Positions 44,138 through 53,150 of a stretch of 64,000 bases of DNA are shown here, in pieces. The notes below the pieces were generated by a model. That model was not told where the DNA came from and did not search any database. It was given only the letters and a program-made list of their open reading frames with translations. Made by a program: the position numbers and the translations under genes. The first letter of the stretch is position 1, and each line of letters begins with the position of its first letter. The stretch is from Rhizobium altiplani (GTDB taxonomy: Bacteria; Pseudomonadota; Alphaproteobacteria; Rhizobiales; Rhizobiaceae), in contig NZ_LNCD01000093.1 of NCBI RefSeq assembly GCF_001542405.1, positions 17,209-81,208 on the forward strand. The letters run 5' to 3'.

Positions 44138-44866
44138 TCAGATCGGCTGGTTGCTCGGGAGCAGCACCATGTCGCGAATGGTGACGTGTCGAGGGCGCGA
44201 CAACATGAACGTAATCGCGTCAGCGACGTCTTCTGCTCGCACGCCTTCACCCAGTCGGACCTTTTCTGCTATTTGTTCTTCGTCCGTGTAGCCCGTAAGT
44301 TTTGTCAAAACGATACCTGGAGCAACAGCCCCCACACGAATGTTTTGCTGCCCAACTTGCCGGCGCAGGCCGTGTATGAAAGCCTGAATGGCGTGCTTCG
44401 ACGCACTGTAAACTGGCTCGTGGTGGATCGCCGTATGTCCTGAAACGGAGCTAAGTGCGACAATATCACCGGCCTGTTGTGCCACCATGCTTGGGAGCAC
44501 GCGGCGGATTGTCCGAAAGACGCTGTTGACGTTCAGTCCGATAAGTCTGTCCCATATTTCGGGATCATCGTCCGGTACATAGCCCTGATGGAACATCCCG
44601 GCGCTGGCCACTAAAACATCAATTCGGCCAAAAGTCCTAAGGTGATCGTCGACCACCTTTTCGACCATTCCGTCTTCACACAGGTCGGCGGCCACGATCG
44701 AGGCCCGGCCCGAAAACTCTTCAACGAGCTTCGAATACTCAGTGTCCAGGCGAGCGGTCAGGGCAAGCTGAGCGCCCTGCGCAGCCAATGCACGCGCTGT
44801 CGCCAGTCCGATGCCGGAGCTTGCTCCAGTGATCAGAGCGACTTTGTCTTTCAAGGGGTAAACCAT
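44138..44866 (-). CDS. Short-chain dehydrogenase/reductase
   Basis: 242 residues from ATG 44866 (GGAGG upstream). Classical SDR: cofactor loop TGASSGIG near 14, LVASAGM near 90, catalytic serine in ALSSVSGH near 140 and YSASK near 154. It reduces or oxidises a hydroxyl group, probably on a sugar-derived intermediate of the pathway. The last enzyme gene before the ABC transporter genes. Confidence 0.88.
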   Translation of the reverse strand: MVYPLKDKVALITGASSGIGLATARALAAQGAQLALTARLDTEYSKLVEEFSGRASIVAADLCEDGMVEKVVDDHLRTFGRIDVLVASAGMFHQGYVPDDDPEIWDRLIGLNVNSVFRTIRRVLPSMVAQQAGDIVALSSVSGHTAIHHEPVYSASKHAIQAFIHGLRRQVGQQNIRVGAVAPGIVLTKLTGYTDEEQIAEKVRLGEGVRAEDVADAITFMLSRPRHVTIRDMVLLPSNQPI

Positions 44867-45023
44867 CTCAATCCTCCAGAATGATGGAACTTGTGGTCGG
44901 CAACATGCAAAAGAGCGAGCCCCCTGCATGTCACCGCTAAGCGTCGACCCAGGTTCGCTCACCCGATCAAGGGGAGAGCGTAGGGACCCAAGCCCGGGGT
45001 GCATTCAAACCGGGGACCGGGGC

Positions 45024-45827
45024 CTAATGTCGAATTGACTTCACCTTATCCATGAACGCCTTCACACGGGCCGGATCGACGGCGTTTTCGAACACACCAT
45101 CAATCTTGAACGTGGATCCTACAACCGCGCCATCGGAGACCGATAGCTGGCGCTCCACGTTCTCGAGCCTGCAACCGGTGTTGCACAGCACGACGGTACC
45201 GGGAACTGCGGCTTTGACGCTCGACAAGATCTGCGTATCGGTTTCGGCGCCAGCGGTCAGACCTGAGACACAAAGCGCGTCCGGACGATTGTTGAACACC
45301 GTGGACTTTGCAATATCGACGATGTTTCGGTTGCCGAGATAGGAGGCGGCCTCGGGAACAATGTTGTAAAGCAACTTCAAGTCCGGGGCGAGACGCATCT
45401 TGTGGCGTATGGTATCGCCGACATTGGTATTCCAAAGGCCGAAATCACTCGCATAGACGCCGCTGATGATTTCGCGGATGAACAGTGCACCGGTCGCGGC
45501 GGCCAGATCGATCGAGGCGATGGGGTCCCAAAGGACGTTGACGCCAAACGGGATCGTGATCGATGGCATCACCTCGCCAATCACACGCGCCATGGCGGCA
45601 GTGGTCTCCGGGCGCACTTTCGTCAGATAGGGAAGGCTGAATTCGTTTGAGAACATGACCGCATCGACGCCACCGTCCTGAAGGTGCGTAAGGTCGGCAA
45701 GAGCTTTGTCGATAACCATTTTCATGCCCCCGGCCGTATCGTAGGCCGGATCGCCAGGCAGTGCCTGGAGGTGGCACATGGCGATGATTGGTTTATCAAC
45801 GTGGAAGATTTCTTTGAGCCATTGCAT
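45024..45827 (-). CDS. BtpA/SgcQ family protein
   Basis: 267 residues, a TIM-barrel protein of the BtpA group: IAMCHLQALPGDPAYD near 15, DAVMFSNEFSLPYLTKV near 55, IPFGVNVLWDP near 90, DALCVSGLTAGAETD near 180. Named after a photosystem I biogenesis factor, but most bacterial members sit in sugar-catabolic operons, where the reaction is unclear. The gene lies 97 bases after the hydrolase gene, same direction. Confidence 0.85.
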   Translation of the reverse strand: MQWLKEIFHVDKPIIAMCHLQALPGDPAYDTAGGMKMVIDKALADLTHLQDGGVDAVMFSNEFSLPYLTKVRPETTAAMARVIGEVMPSITIPFGVNVLWDPIASIDLAAATGALFIREIISGVYASDFGLWNTNVGDTIRHKMRLAPDLKLLYNIVPEAASYLGNRNIVDIAKSTVFNNRPDALCVSGLTAGAETDTQILSSVKAAVPGTVVLCNTGCRLENVERQLSVSDGAVVGSTFKIDGVFENAVDPARVKAFMDKVKSIRH

Positions 45828-45923
45828 CGGATTTTCCTCTTTGTGTTGCTGATTGATGGTCTTCAGTAAAATGACGAGTCGTGTCTGCCGAACGGGCCGC
45901 CCCCGCAGGAATTCAGTTCAACG

Positions 45924-46793
45924 CTAATTTCTCGTCAGGGCCGCGGTGCTGTCGCGCCTGTCTGGCGTTGGCTCTTCGATCTCGCCAAGAAACCCTAGGA
46001 TGAGCTCGGCTGTCCGCTCGGCGTAGCTGGGTTTGGCGTGAACGTCGTCTTTCCGCGGCGCCTTTTCAAACCGGGAGCCAGGGATCAACCGATGGAGTTT
46101 CTCGGCGAGCGTGAAGGGATGGATGTCGTCCGCGTCGACGCCGATGACGAGCGTCGGAACCTTGATGGCCGCAAGTTGCTCGGTAGACAATTCCACACCG
46201 TCTCCTGCGATGTCCGACAGCAGTTTCCCAAGCCATTCAGGCTGGTGTTCTCCGAGGTAATCGGTCAACGTGCTGTAGTTGTCTGGGCTTGATCGCCTTA
46301 TCCGAGCCGCAAGATCGCTCGAAACAAAGATCTCGAGAGCCTTCTTGCGCGGGTATCTCCGCAGCAATTCGCCGACTGCCCGGATCGGCTCGAGATTGTC
46401 AGGAGATTTGTCCAGAAACCATGCGGGGCGCACCAGGATCAGGCCGTGCACACGCGAAGGGTTCCGGATCGCAAGCGCAAGCGCAAGCGCCGCGCCCATC
46501 GAGATGCCGCCCACAACAAAGCCGTGCGGGAACCGCCCAGCTGAGTATGCTTCCATGTCCTGATAGAAGGCCTCTATCGAAAAGGCCCGCGGCTGCGGGC
46601 AGGACGAGCCACCATGCCCGGCGCATTCGATCGTGGTCAGAGCGAACCGTTCATCGTCGGGGAAAATGCGCGCTACCTGGTGCGCGTCACCGCCGAGGCC
46701 GTGCTGGAACAACACGGGGAGCCCATGATTGCCGCGACTGACGACATTCAGGGATGCACCGCTGAGAGATCGGATGAAACTATCGTTCGTCAA
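45924..46793 (-). CDS. Alpha/beta hydrolase
   Basis: About 289 residues; start placed at TTG 46793 (AGAAGG upstream), since the longer frame to 46967 overlaps the preceding dehydrogenase. Fold markers: oxyanion segment FQHGLGGDA, nucleophile elbow VGGISMGAALA near 105, acid region VIGVDADDIHP and a C-terminal histidine in DDVHAKP. It may de-esterify the imported compound. The substrate is unknown. Confidence 0.8.
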   Translation of the reverse strand: MTNDSFIRSLSGASLNVVSRGNHGLPVLFQHGLGGDAHQVARIFPDDERFALTTIECAGHGGSSCPQPRAFSIEAFYQDMEAYSAGRFPHGFVVGGISMGAALALALAIRNPSRVHGLILVRPAWFLDKSPDNLEPIRAVGELLRRYPRKKALEIFVSSDLAARIRRSSPDNYSTLTDYLGEHQPEWLGKLLSDIAGDGVELSTEQLAAIKVPTLVIGVDADDIHPFTLAEKLHRLIPGSRFEKAPRKDDVHAKPSYAERTAELILGFLGEIEEPTPDRRDSTAALTRN

Positions 46794-46812
46794 GTCGGGC
46801 AACCTTCTCTGC

Positions 46813-47922
46813 CTAGAGGTCGATGTGACGCCGGGTGCGGATACTCTCGTCGGCGGCAAGAACGACCCGGAGACTGTCCACCGCAGCTGTGAGGTCCGGC
46901 GTGTCGATCGCGCCTGTTCGGATGGCGCCGAGAAACGCGCGCTGCTCAAGTTCGCAAAGTGCGTCATGATCAGGCTCGTCGGCCATCCTGATGATTTCGT
47001 CGGCGTGTTTCAGGGAATTGTCCGGATTGAGCGCAGAATGGTGGATCCGCAGCGCGCTCGTTTTCACATGGTTCAGGATGTCCGAAGACGCGGTCGTCGA
47101 TGCCCCTTCATTGGCGGCGTCACCCTGTTCACTCATCGTGATACTGACCGCACCTTTTGGCCCGACGATGTCTTTCACGAAGTAGGCCACTTCGCTCATC
47201 ATCGGGCCCCAGCCGACCTCGTACCAGCCGATCGAGCCATCATCGAAGGCCACCTGCAACTGACCATAATTGTACTGGTCCTCGGCGATCTCATCTGTGA
47301 GCCGCGCGCCGATGCCATGGACGCGAACGGGCTTGGCTCCCGTCAGTTCGCACATAACGTCGATATAGTGCACGCCGCAGTCGACCAGCGGGGGCAGGGA
47401 CTTCATCAGGTTTTTATGCCAGGTCCAGGAATGCCCAATTGATTGCTGATTGATGTTCATCCGCATGACCAGCGGTTTGCCGAGTTCTTTGCCGCGCCTA
47501 ATGAGCTCGCGCCACGAGGGATGGACGCGCAGAATGTAGCCGATATAGAGAGTGCGCTGTGTTTCCTTGGCGACGGCGACCATGTGTTCACCCTCTTGAA
47601 CACTCCGCGCCATCGGCTTTTCCACGAAGACATGGGCTCCGGCCCGCATTGCCTTGATCGCGAAATCGGCATGGGTGTCGGGATAAGTACTGATGATGAC
47701 CGCGTCTGGCTTAAGCCCTTTCAGGGCCTCGTCGAAATCATTGAAGCGATCGACGGATGACAAGGCAGGTGGCACTTCCATGGAAAGCACCGAGCGGCTG
47801 CAAATGCCGACCAGTTCAAAGCCGTCGATGCGAGTGATAGCCGCAGCGTGCGAAATGCCCATATGGCCAAGCCCGACCGCGAGAACGCGAAGTGCGCTTT
47901 CATTGTCACGATCGTCAGGCAT
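46813..47922 (-). CDS. Gfo/Idh/MocA-family sugar dehydrogenase
   Basis: 369 residues from ATG 47922 (GGAGG upstream). N-terminal Rossmann fold AVGLGHMGISHAA near 16, conserved EKPMA near 100, and a C-terminal beta-sheet substrate domain with the HxxD-type CGVHYIDVMCEL near 190. Family enzymes oxidise or reduce sugars and cyclitols with NAD(P). Eight-base overlap with the deacetylase gene upstream. Confidence 0.9.
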   Translation of the reverse strand: MPDDRDNESALRVLAVGLGHMGISHAAAITRIDGFELVGICSRSVLSMEVPPALSSVDRFNDFDEALKGLKPDAVIISTYPDTHADFAIKAMRAGAHVFVEKPMARSVQEGEHMVAVAKETQRTLYIGYILRVHPSWRELIRRGKELGKPLVMRMNINQQSIGHSWTWHKNLMKSLPPLVDCGVHYIDVMCELTGAKPVRVHGIGARLTDEIAEDQYNYGQLQVAFDDGSIGWYEVGWGPMMSEVAYFVKDIVGPKGAVSITMSEQGDAANEGASTTASSDILNHVKTSALRIHHSALNPDNSLKHADEIIRMADEPDHDALCELEQRAFLGAIRTGAIDTPDLTAAVDSLRVVLAADESIRTRRHIDL

Positions 47923-48736
47923 CAAACCCTCCTTCAAAAGGTGCTGGGTATCCTGGTGTCCACAGTCTCTCCCTGCCGGAGCGCGCTTCGTATCGCTCGG
48001 CATGTCGTCGCATCGCTTCGACGAGACCAGCATCGTTGCCGAAGATTTCGGAGATCTGGCTCGGATAGAGCAGCGCGGCCTCGATCCGAGCCGCAAGCTC
48101 CACGTCGATGAATTCAGGGACTGACTGTTGCCAACCCGAGAGCTCGAGGCCGCGTTCGACTGTTATCGGGTGTTCGGCCGGGAATTCCCCGAGCAGATAA
48201 GGGAATTCCTCGTAAAGCCTGAGCGTCTGACGGCCGAGGCAGACATCTTTGGCCGCCGCAACCACCATGAGATGATCTGCATGACGGCCGATACCAATCG
48301 GCGCATAAACAATGTCGGGACGTTCCTCAGCGATGATCTGGCCAAGCCTGGCTTTGGCCGCCTCGACATGTTTTTGGTCGGCGAGCTTCAGTCCGGCAAA
48401 TAGCTGCGGAATATCGCTGTATATCGGCTGCCCATTGTCATCCGTGCGGTAGATCGCATCCGGAAACCCCTCATGACGGCACCGCGCTCGAAGGAAATTT
48501 GCGGCCTGCCGATCCTCCTGCCGGCGGATCGCGTAGGGACGGTCGCCGCGGTTCCAGACGCCATGAAACCGGCGCGCGAGTGGCGTAAGCGCGCCAATGG
48601 CGTCGGCGGTGATGAAGGTCGAGGTAATGACGTCGTCGCCACCGCTCGTCAGCTTTCTGATAAGCCCGGCACAGCTGAATGGCGCATCGTCGAGATGCGG
48701 CGACAGAAAGAGGTGACGCGTGGCGCCCTTTCCCAT
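47915..48736 (-). CDS. PIG-L family deacetylase
   Basis: 273 residues. Zinc-binding motifs of the PIG-L/LmbE fold are visible: SPHLDDAPFS near 13 and GRHADH near 150. Members remove the acetyl group from N-acetylglucosaminyl compounds (phospholipids, mycothiol precursors, bacillithiol precursors, chitobiose-like sugars). In a catabolic locus with dehydrogenases and a sugar importer this suggests a substrate with an N-acetylated sugar. Starts on the last base of the TIM-barrel gene's stop codon. Confidence 0.87.
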   Translation of the reverse strand: MGKGATRHLFLSPHLDDAPFSCAGLIRKLTSGGDDVITSTFITADAIGALTPLARRFHGVWNRGDRPYAIRRQEDRQAANFLRARCRHEGFPDAIYRTDDNGQPIYSDIPQLFAGLKLADQKHVEAAKARLGQIIAEERPDIVYAPIGIGRHADHLMVVAAAKDVCLGRQTLRLYEEFPYLLGEFPAEHPITVERGLELSGWQQSVPEFIDVELAARIEAALLYPSQISEIFGNDAGLVEAMRRHAERYEARSGRERLWTPGYPAPFEGGFDA

Positions 48737-49578
48737 CAGCGGACCGGCTCCTTTGACGGAAGAAGATCGGAGAGAAATGCGGCGGTCGACGCGGCTTCGC
48801 TCTCATCGAAACCATGGGCGATGACTGGACCCGAGAAGCCGCCTCGGACAAACAGGTTGAGGAGCCTGGGAAAGTCGATGAAGCCTGTCCCGGGCGCGCA
48901 AGGCCTGCCGTCGATGCGCATATCCTGTGCATGAATGATAGACGTCGAATCTGCCAGGAGATCGTAGGCCCGAAGCAGGGTGTCGGACGCATAATCGCGT
49001 TTGCTCCATTCAACGAGGTTGAAAGGGTCGAACACGATCTTGACGCGGTTGCTCCCAACTTCGTCGAGGAGGCGCCGCGCACTCGTCGGCGAGGAAATGA
49101 CATTCGATGGCTCAGGTTCAACACCAAGGACAACATCGTGCGCCTCGGCAATTTCGATCAGCCGGTCGAGTTCGCCGCGGAACGCGCTCCAAGCTTCTTC
49201 ACCGGCGTTGTCGGGATGAATTTTCCATTTGTCCATGGCATGGCGGGTCCCGGTGCAAAGGGTGATCGTCGAGTAGCCAAGTGCTTTGCTTGCTTCGGCG
49301 AGCACGCGGAAACCCTGTCTTCCTTCTTCGACAACCTTCGGGTTGGGGGCGATCATATTGTAGGTGCCAGAGATAACCGGAATGGTCACGTTGCTCGCGG
49401 CGAAGTCACGCCGCACGGTTTCGAGGTGACCATCGTCCACGACCGACGGCAAGGTATCGAGGCCTATGCTCGCCATGTTGAACTGCGTGCACTCATAGCC
49501 GGCAAGCGCGATTGCATCGGCAAGACTGGCGCTTGTCTTGCGATCGAAGGTTTTGGCGAAGATTCCAAGGTGGATCAA
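48736..49578 (-). CDS. Sugar-phosphate isomerase/epimerase-like TIM-barrel protein
   Basis: About 280 residues. Start is uncertain: TTG 49578 (LIHLGIFAKTF) fits the family; the frame stays open to ATG 49647. AP-endonuclease-2-like TIM barrel, with conserved acidic metal ligands in LGVEPEPSNV near 150, KIVFDPFNLVEW near 180, IHAQDMRI and PGTGFIDFPRL. Relatives are xylose-isomerase-like or inosose-dehydratase-like sugar enzymes. Operon partner of the dehydrogenases. Confidence 0.82.
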   Translation of the reverse strand: MIHLGIFAKTFDRKTSASLADAIALAGYECTQFNMASIGLDTLPSVVDDGHLETVRRDFAASNVTIPVISGTYNMIAPNPKVVEEGRQGFRVLAEASKALGYSTITLCTGTRHAMDKWKIHPDNAGEEAWSAFRGELDRLIEIAEAHDVVLGVEPEPSNVISSPTSARRLLDEVGSNRVKIVFDPFNLVEWSKRDYASDTLLRAYDLLADSTSIIHAQDMRIDGRPCAPGTGFIDFPRLLNLFVRGGFSGPVIAHGFDESEAASTAAFLSDLLPSKEPVR

Positions 49579-49719
49579 TTTGTCAGTCCATTTTCTAAAG
49601 GTGCCCGTAGGCGTCGTCCGATGCGATGAGCGGCAGCCGATAACCATGCTTGGTGAGTCAAGGCGGTGTTCAAGTTTCGGGTCACCCTGCTAGGTTCAAT
49701 ATTTCGATGTTTGCGAAGA

Positions 49720-49749
49720 GGGATGGCGAGCCGGGTGACGCGCCATCCC
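49720..49749 (-). terminator. Hairpin between the kinase and isomerase genes
   Basis: GGGATGGCG (49720-49728) and CGCCATCCC (49741-49749), 9 base pairs with a 12-base loop, 42 bases past the pfkB-type stop. No T-run follows on the minus strand, so it more likely modulates stability or partial termination inside the operon. Confidence 0.4.
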
Positions 49750-49790
49750 CCCGGGAGGGCGAGCTGCTGGTACAGCCCGCGTTAGGGATC

Positions 49791-50783
49791 CTACAACAGC
49801 GCAGAATTCTTGACCTGGTTCCCATCATGACCGGGCGGCTCATCAAGCCTCTCAAGATCCTGAGGTGTGAGATAGCGCCGCATTGCCGGCTGCTTCAAGA
49901 CCGCTGAGGCAATCGCGGTCCCAAGTCGAGCTGACCCGGCCCAGTCTCGTCCGCGGGATAATCCGAGCGCAAAGCCTGCGTTGAAACTGTCTCCCGCGCC
50001 AGTCGTATCCGGCCCCTCAATCGGAACACACCGGATCTCGACGGCGGCAGCGTTGGTGCTTGCGGAAACCAGGCAGCCTTTCGCGCCCATCTTCACGACC
50101 ACCGCTCCGGCGAAGCTTTGCCGCATTTCCTCCAACGCCTCGATCACGTCCTCGTGCCCGGTTAGGGCCAGTAGCTCCGCCTCGTTTGGCAGAAAGCAGT
50201 GGCACTCCTGGATCACAGCAAGGAGCATGTCGCGGACGGATCCTGACCAGCCGGCCTGGTCGGAGCCAGGGTCGAACAATACGATGCTGCCATTCTGACG
50301 CGCTTGCCTGGCGAGCTCGGCTACGTCGGGCTGAAGGGCCGGGGTCGTGAAGAAGCCGGTCAGAAGCGTGATCGGCGCTGTCATCGCATCATCTGAGAGA
50401 TCCCTCTTCGAGAAGGTCTCCATATGACCCCGCGACGTAAGAAAAGACCGCTCCCTGTCAGCTGCCTCCAGCGCCACCGTGATGCTAGTCGGCTGCTCGA
50501 CCGACGTGATGTCGGAAGTTTGCACCCCAACCGCGGCGAGCATCGAACGGATAACCGCACCGATCGGATCATTACCTAATGATCCGAACAGTCGAACTGG
50601 CGCTCCGGCTGCCGCAAGCACCATCCCGGTTATGCCGCCGCTGCCCCCGGGTCGGAAGCTGACGTCCTCGACGAACCGCTCTTCGCCGGGGGGAGGCAAG
50701 GCTGCCACCGGCCGCATTACCAGGTCGGCTTGAACATTCCCGATCACGGCAATCGCCTTGGAGGAGCTGCCCATGGCGATCAT
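49791..50783 (-). CDS. PfkB-family carbohydrate kinase
   Basis: 330 residues. Ribokinase fold with GEERFVEDVSFRPGGSGGIT near 33 (substrate lid region) and the C-terminal anion-hole/catalytic base motif GPDTTGAGDSFNAGF near 255. It phosphorylates a sugar or related alcohol with ATP. The start ATG overlaps the stop of the dehydrogenase gene upstream (ATGA). Followed by a 213-base spacer that contains a hairpin. Confidence 0.9.
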   Translation of the reverse strand: MIAMGSSSKAIAVIGNVQADLVMRPVAALPPPGEERFVEDVSFRPGGSGGITGMVLAAAGAPVRLFGSLGNDPIGAVIRSMLAAVGVQTSDITSVEQPTSITVALEAADRERSFLTSRGHMETFSKRDLSDDAMTAPITLLTGFFTTPALQPDVAELARQARQNGSIVLFDPGSDQAGWSGSVRDMLLAVIQECHCFLPNEAELLALTGHEDVIEALEEMRQSFAGAVVVKMGAKGCLVSASTNAAAVEIRCVPIEGPDTTGAGDSFNAGFALGLSRGRDWAGSARLGTAIASAVLKQPAMRRYLTPQDLERLDEPPGHDGNQVKNSALL

Positions 50784-51835
50784 GCCGACTTGCGATGATC
50801 AGGCTCGGCACGAGCGGCGAGCAAATTGACGGACTCCACGATTTCGAGCGCCTTTAGGCCATCAAGCGCTGTCGGCTGAACCGGCTGGCCGTTGAGGAGT
50901 GCTGCCGCAAAGGCTTCCACCTGCAGCTTGTAGGCGTCCGTATCGCCGAAGATCGGTTCCTCGTAGCTGGAGTTCTCGGCTCGGAAAATGCGAACCTTGC
51001 TGGCTGCGCGTGAGAAGGGAAAAGGGATCTCGGCGCTGATATGTCCCTTGCTGCCGTAGACCTGGAAGCCTTCAGTCCATTCGGCATGAACACTTGCCGT
51101 TACTTCGAAAGATGCAGCAGCACCGGCCTCCGTTGTTGCAATGCCGTGCCAGGAGTGATCGGCGCCGTCGACCGCCATAGTTGCTGCCGACACTGTAAAG
51201 TCGCCGAGAAGGAAGCGCATCAGATCGAAAGTATGGATCCCATGAGTCGCCAGAAGATGTGTCTTCCGGTTGGCAGCTTTGAGCGCCGTCTCGCGGCTTC
51301 GCACGTCTTGATCGACCAGCATGGCCGGAAACAAGGTTGCCTCGACGGGTGGACGCAGCTCCGACATCACGCGATACCAGCAACGCGCACTCAAGATCCG
51401 GCCAATGTCGCCTGCGGCGATGACTTGCCGTGCGCGAGCAATGCCCGGATCAAACCGCTTCATGCTGCCGACCTGCAACTGGAGGCCGGTTTTGCCGAGA
51501 ACGTCGATCAATGTTTCCGCTTCCGACGCGGTTACGGCGACCGGCTTTTCGACAAGAACATGCTTGCCGGCCTGGAGGGCGGCGATGGAGACCGGCACGT
51601 GGAACCGGTCAGGGATAGCAATCAGCACGGCGTCGAGGTCGGCGTTCAGAAAATCCTGCTGCTCGGTATAGGCGGGAACGCCAAGCCGCATACCCGCGCC
51701 CTTGGCAAGCAGTGCACTTGGATCGAATACCGCTGCCAGCTCGACATTGCTTGCCTTTTGGACTGCAGGAAAATGCGCCGCCTGGGCAATACGGCCGCAA
51801 CCAACCACGCCCAGTTTCAACTTGTCTTTTGTCAC
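50780..51835 (-). CDS. Gfo/Idh/MocA-family dehydrogenase, second
   Basis: 351 residues. Rossmann loop GVVGCGRIAQAAHF near 10, VEKPVAVTAS near 95, and a beta-sheet domain with HGIHTFDLMRFLLGD near 195. Only distantly similar to the other dehydrogenase in the locus (46813-47922), so they are not a recent duplicate. First gene of the leftward locus; two operator-like palindromes lie 50-94 bases upstream of its start. Confidence 0.9.
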   Translation of the reverse strand: MTKDKLKLGVVGCGRIAQAAHFPAVQKASNVELAAVFDPSALLAKGAGMRLGVPAYTEQQDFLNADLDAVLIAIPDRFHVPVSIAALQAGKHVLVEKPVAVTASEAETLIDVLGKTGLQLQVGSMKRFDPGIARARQVIAAGDIGRILSARCWYRVMSELRPPVEATLFPAMLVDQDVRSRETALKAANRKTHLLATHGIHTFDLMRFLLGDFTVSAATMAVDGADHSWHGIATTEAGAAASFEVTASVHAEWTEGFQVYGSKGHISAEIPFPFSRAASKVRIFRAENSSYEEPIFGDTDAYKLQVEAFAAALLNGQPVQPTALDGLKALEIVESVNLLAARAEPDHRKSA

Positions 51836-51884
51836 TTCGCCTCTCCGGAACGATTGATCGAAATCTCGTTGCTACTATCAAGCA

Positions 51885-51929
51885 TGCACGATAGTGTGCA
51901 GTCAAGCAATAAATGCACGATAGTGTGCA
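51885..51929. promoter_or_regulatory. Paired operator-like palindromes before the catabolic locus
   Basis: TGCACG-ATAG-TGTGCA occurs twice, at 51885-51900 and 51914-51929, with starts 29 bases apart. One mismatch in the right half from the perfect motif. The spacing and location resemble the pair before the ABC operon. Confidence 0.65.
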
Positions 51930-52098
51930 CTATCTAGCAACGATAAGCCTCTGCTCAAACCCGGAGGATATCGCAAAGTAATCGCAGCTCCGAAGCTAGG
52001 GGAGGGGGAGAAGCGTGTCTGCGAAATAAGCAATCCCCGCAAACCGCTTTCCCAACGCAAGTGCGGCGGCTCGGTTGCCCTGGAGGCCCAGCGACGTA

Positions 52099-52863
52099 TT
52101 ACAGTTCGACGATTTGGAGCTTTTTGCCGAAGGCCTTGCGCTGTTCCGCGTCGATCCGACTGTCGGTAATAATTTGCGAAAGCTCGTCTATACCGCAGAC
52201 CCGGGCAAGGGACCGTTTTCCGAGCTTTGAGCTATCGGCAACAAGCACGGCGCAATCGGCTGCGCGGATCATTGCCTGCTTCACCGGCACCTCGATGACG
52301 TTGACATTGCTCAAGCCAAGCTCTGCCTCCACGGCTTCGGCACCGATGAAAGCGATGTCGACGTGAATTTTACTGATGTAGTCGACCGTGTTGGGGCCGA
52401 CGAGCGTATAGACTGTATCGACCTGTACGCCGCCCGTGACGTGCAAGTTGATGTTGCTGCATTCCGAGAGCAACATTGCGATCTGAAGATCGTTTGTGAT
52501 CACGGTCAGGTTCTGCCTGGATTTGAGGCTATTTGCCACGTGCCATGTGGTCGAGCCGCTATCGACGAGGACAGTCTGACCATCCTTCACCAGGCCCGCA
52601 GCGTATTGTCCGAGCTGCCCTTTGACCGATGAGCGAAATTTTCGTCTTGGTTCATAAGGATAGTCAAACCCTTCCTTAGTCTCGATTGGCAGGAAACCGC
52701 CCTGGGTACGGATGATAAGTCCCTCGGCTTCAAGACGAGCGAGATCACGCCGGATCGTCGAGCTATCGACCCCAAATTCGTCCTCGATGATCTTCGAAGG
52801 AACGTAACCCGTCTTTTGAGCGCGCTCCACCATTTGGCGACGTCTCTCGGCCCCATTTGTCAT
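52099..52863 (-). CDS. DeoR-family transcription regulator
   Basis: 254 residues from ATG 52863 (GAGG upstream); a GTG at 52881 is possible but weak. N-terminal DeoR helix-turn-helix (RRRQMVERAQKTGYVPSKIIEDEFGVDSSTIRRDLARLEAEGLI) and a C-terminal sugar-phosphate-binding isomerase-like domain (VLVDSGSTTWHVANSL, VITNDLQIAM, AFIGAEAV...). The GGFLP motif follows the HTH as in the family. It most likely represses the leftward catabolic genes and is inactivated by a phosphorylated intermediate, perhaps the PfkB product. A motif copy lies before its own start. Confidence 0.92.
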   Translation of the reverse strand: MTNGAERRRQMVERAQKTGYVPSKIIEDEFGVDSSTIRRDLARLEAEGLIIRTQGGFLPIETKEGFDYPYEPRRKFRSSVKGQLGQYAAGLVKDGQTVLVDSGSTTWHVANSLKSRQNLTVITNDLQIAMLLSECSNINLHVTGGVQVDTVYTLVGPNTVDYISKIHVDIAFIGAEAVEAELGLSNVNVIEVPVKQAMIRAADCAVLVADSSKLGKRSLARVCGIDELSQIITDSRIDAEQRKAFGKKLQIVEL

Positions 52864-52883
52864 TTTAGTCCTCGGACGCACAT

Positions 52884-52899
52884 TGCACGTTTTCGTGTA
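52884..52899. promoter_or_regulatory. Operator-like palindrome before deoR
   Basis: TGCACG-TTTT-CGTGTA, one mismatch to the motif, 21 bases upstream of the deoR ATG. It suggests autoregulation. Confidence 0.55.
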
Positions 52900-53060
52900 T
52901 CACACCCTCTTTGCTTAGCGGTGCGTCGTCAAGTGCGCAATCGAGAAGGTTAGGGCTTGCCACACAACGCTTGTAAAGACGGTCTATTCGCGCTGCCCGG
53001 CTAAGATTTAGTTTCCCTCGCACGCTGCTACGCTTTCGGCAAGGCGTACCGGAGTTTCGT

Positions 53061-53150
53061 TCAAACGGCATGGCTCGTTTCACCATAACCTTTTTCCAAC
53101 GCCATCTTGGCCAGTTCAGGACTGAGGCACTCATCAATCAGGAACTTCAT
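53061..53150 (-). pseudogene. DUF5615 PIN-like toxin, N-terminal fragment
   Basis: The frame from ATG 53150 reads MKFLIDECLSPELAKMALEKGY, the N-terminus of the DUF5615 PIN-like nucleases, including the first acidic active-site residue in IDECLS. It stops after 29 residues, while the family has about 120. Its start overlaps the end of the DUF433 gene by 17 bases, the usual toxin-antitoxin arrangement. The rest of the toxin gene is missing. Confidence 0.75.
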
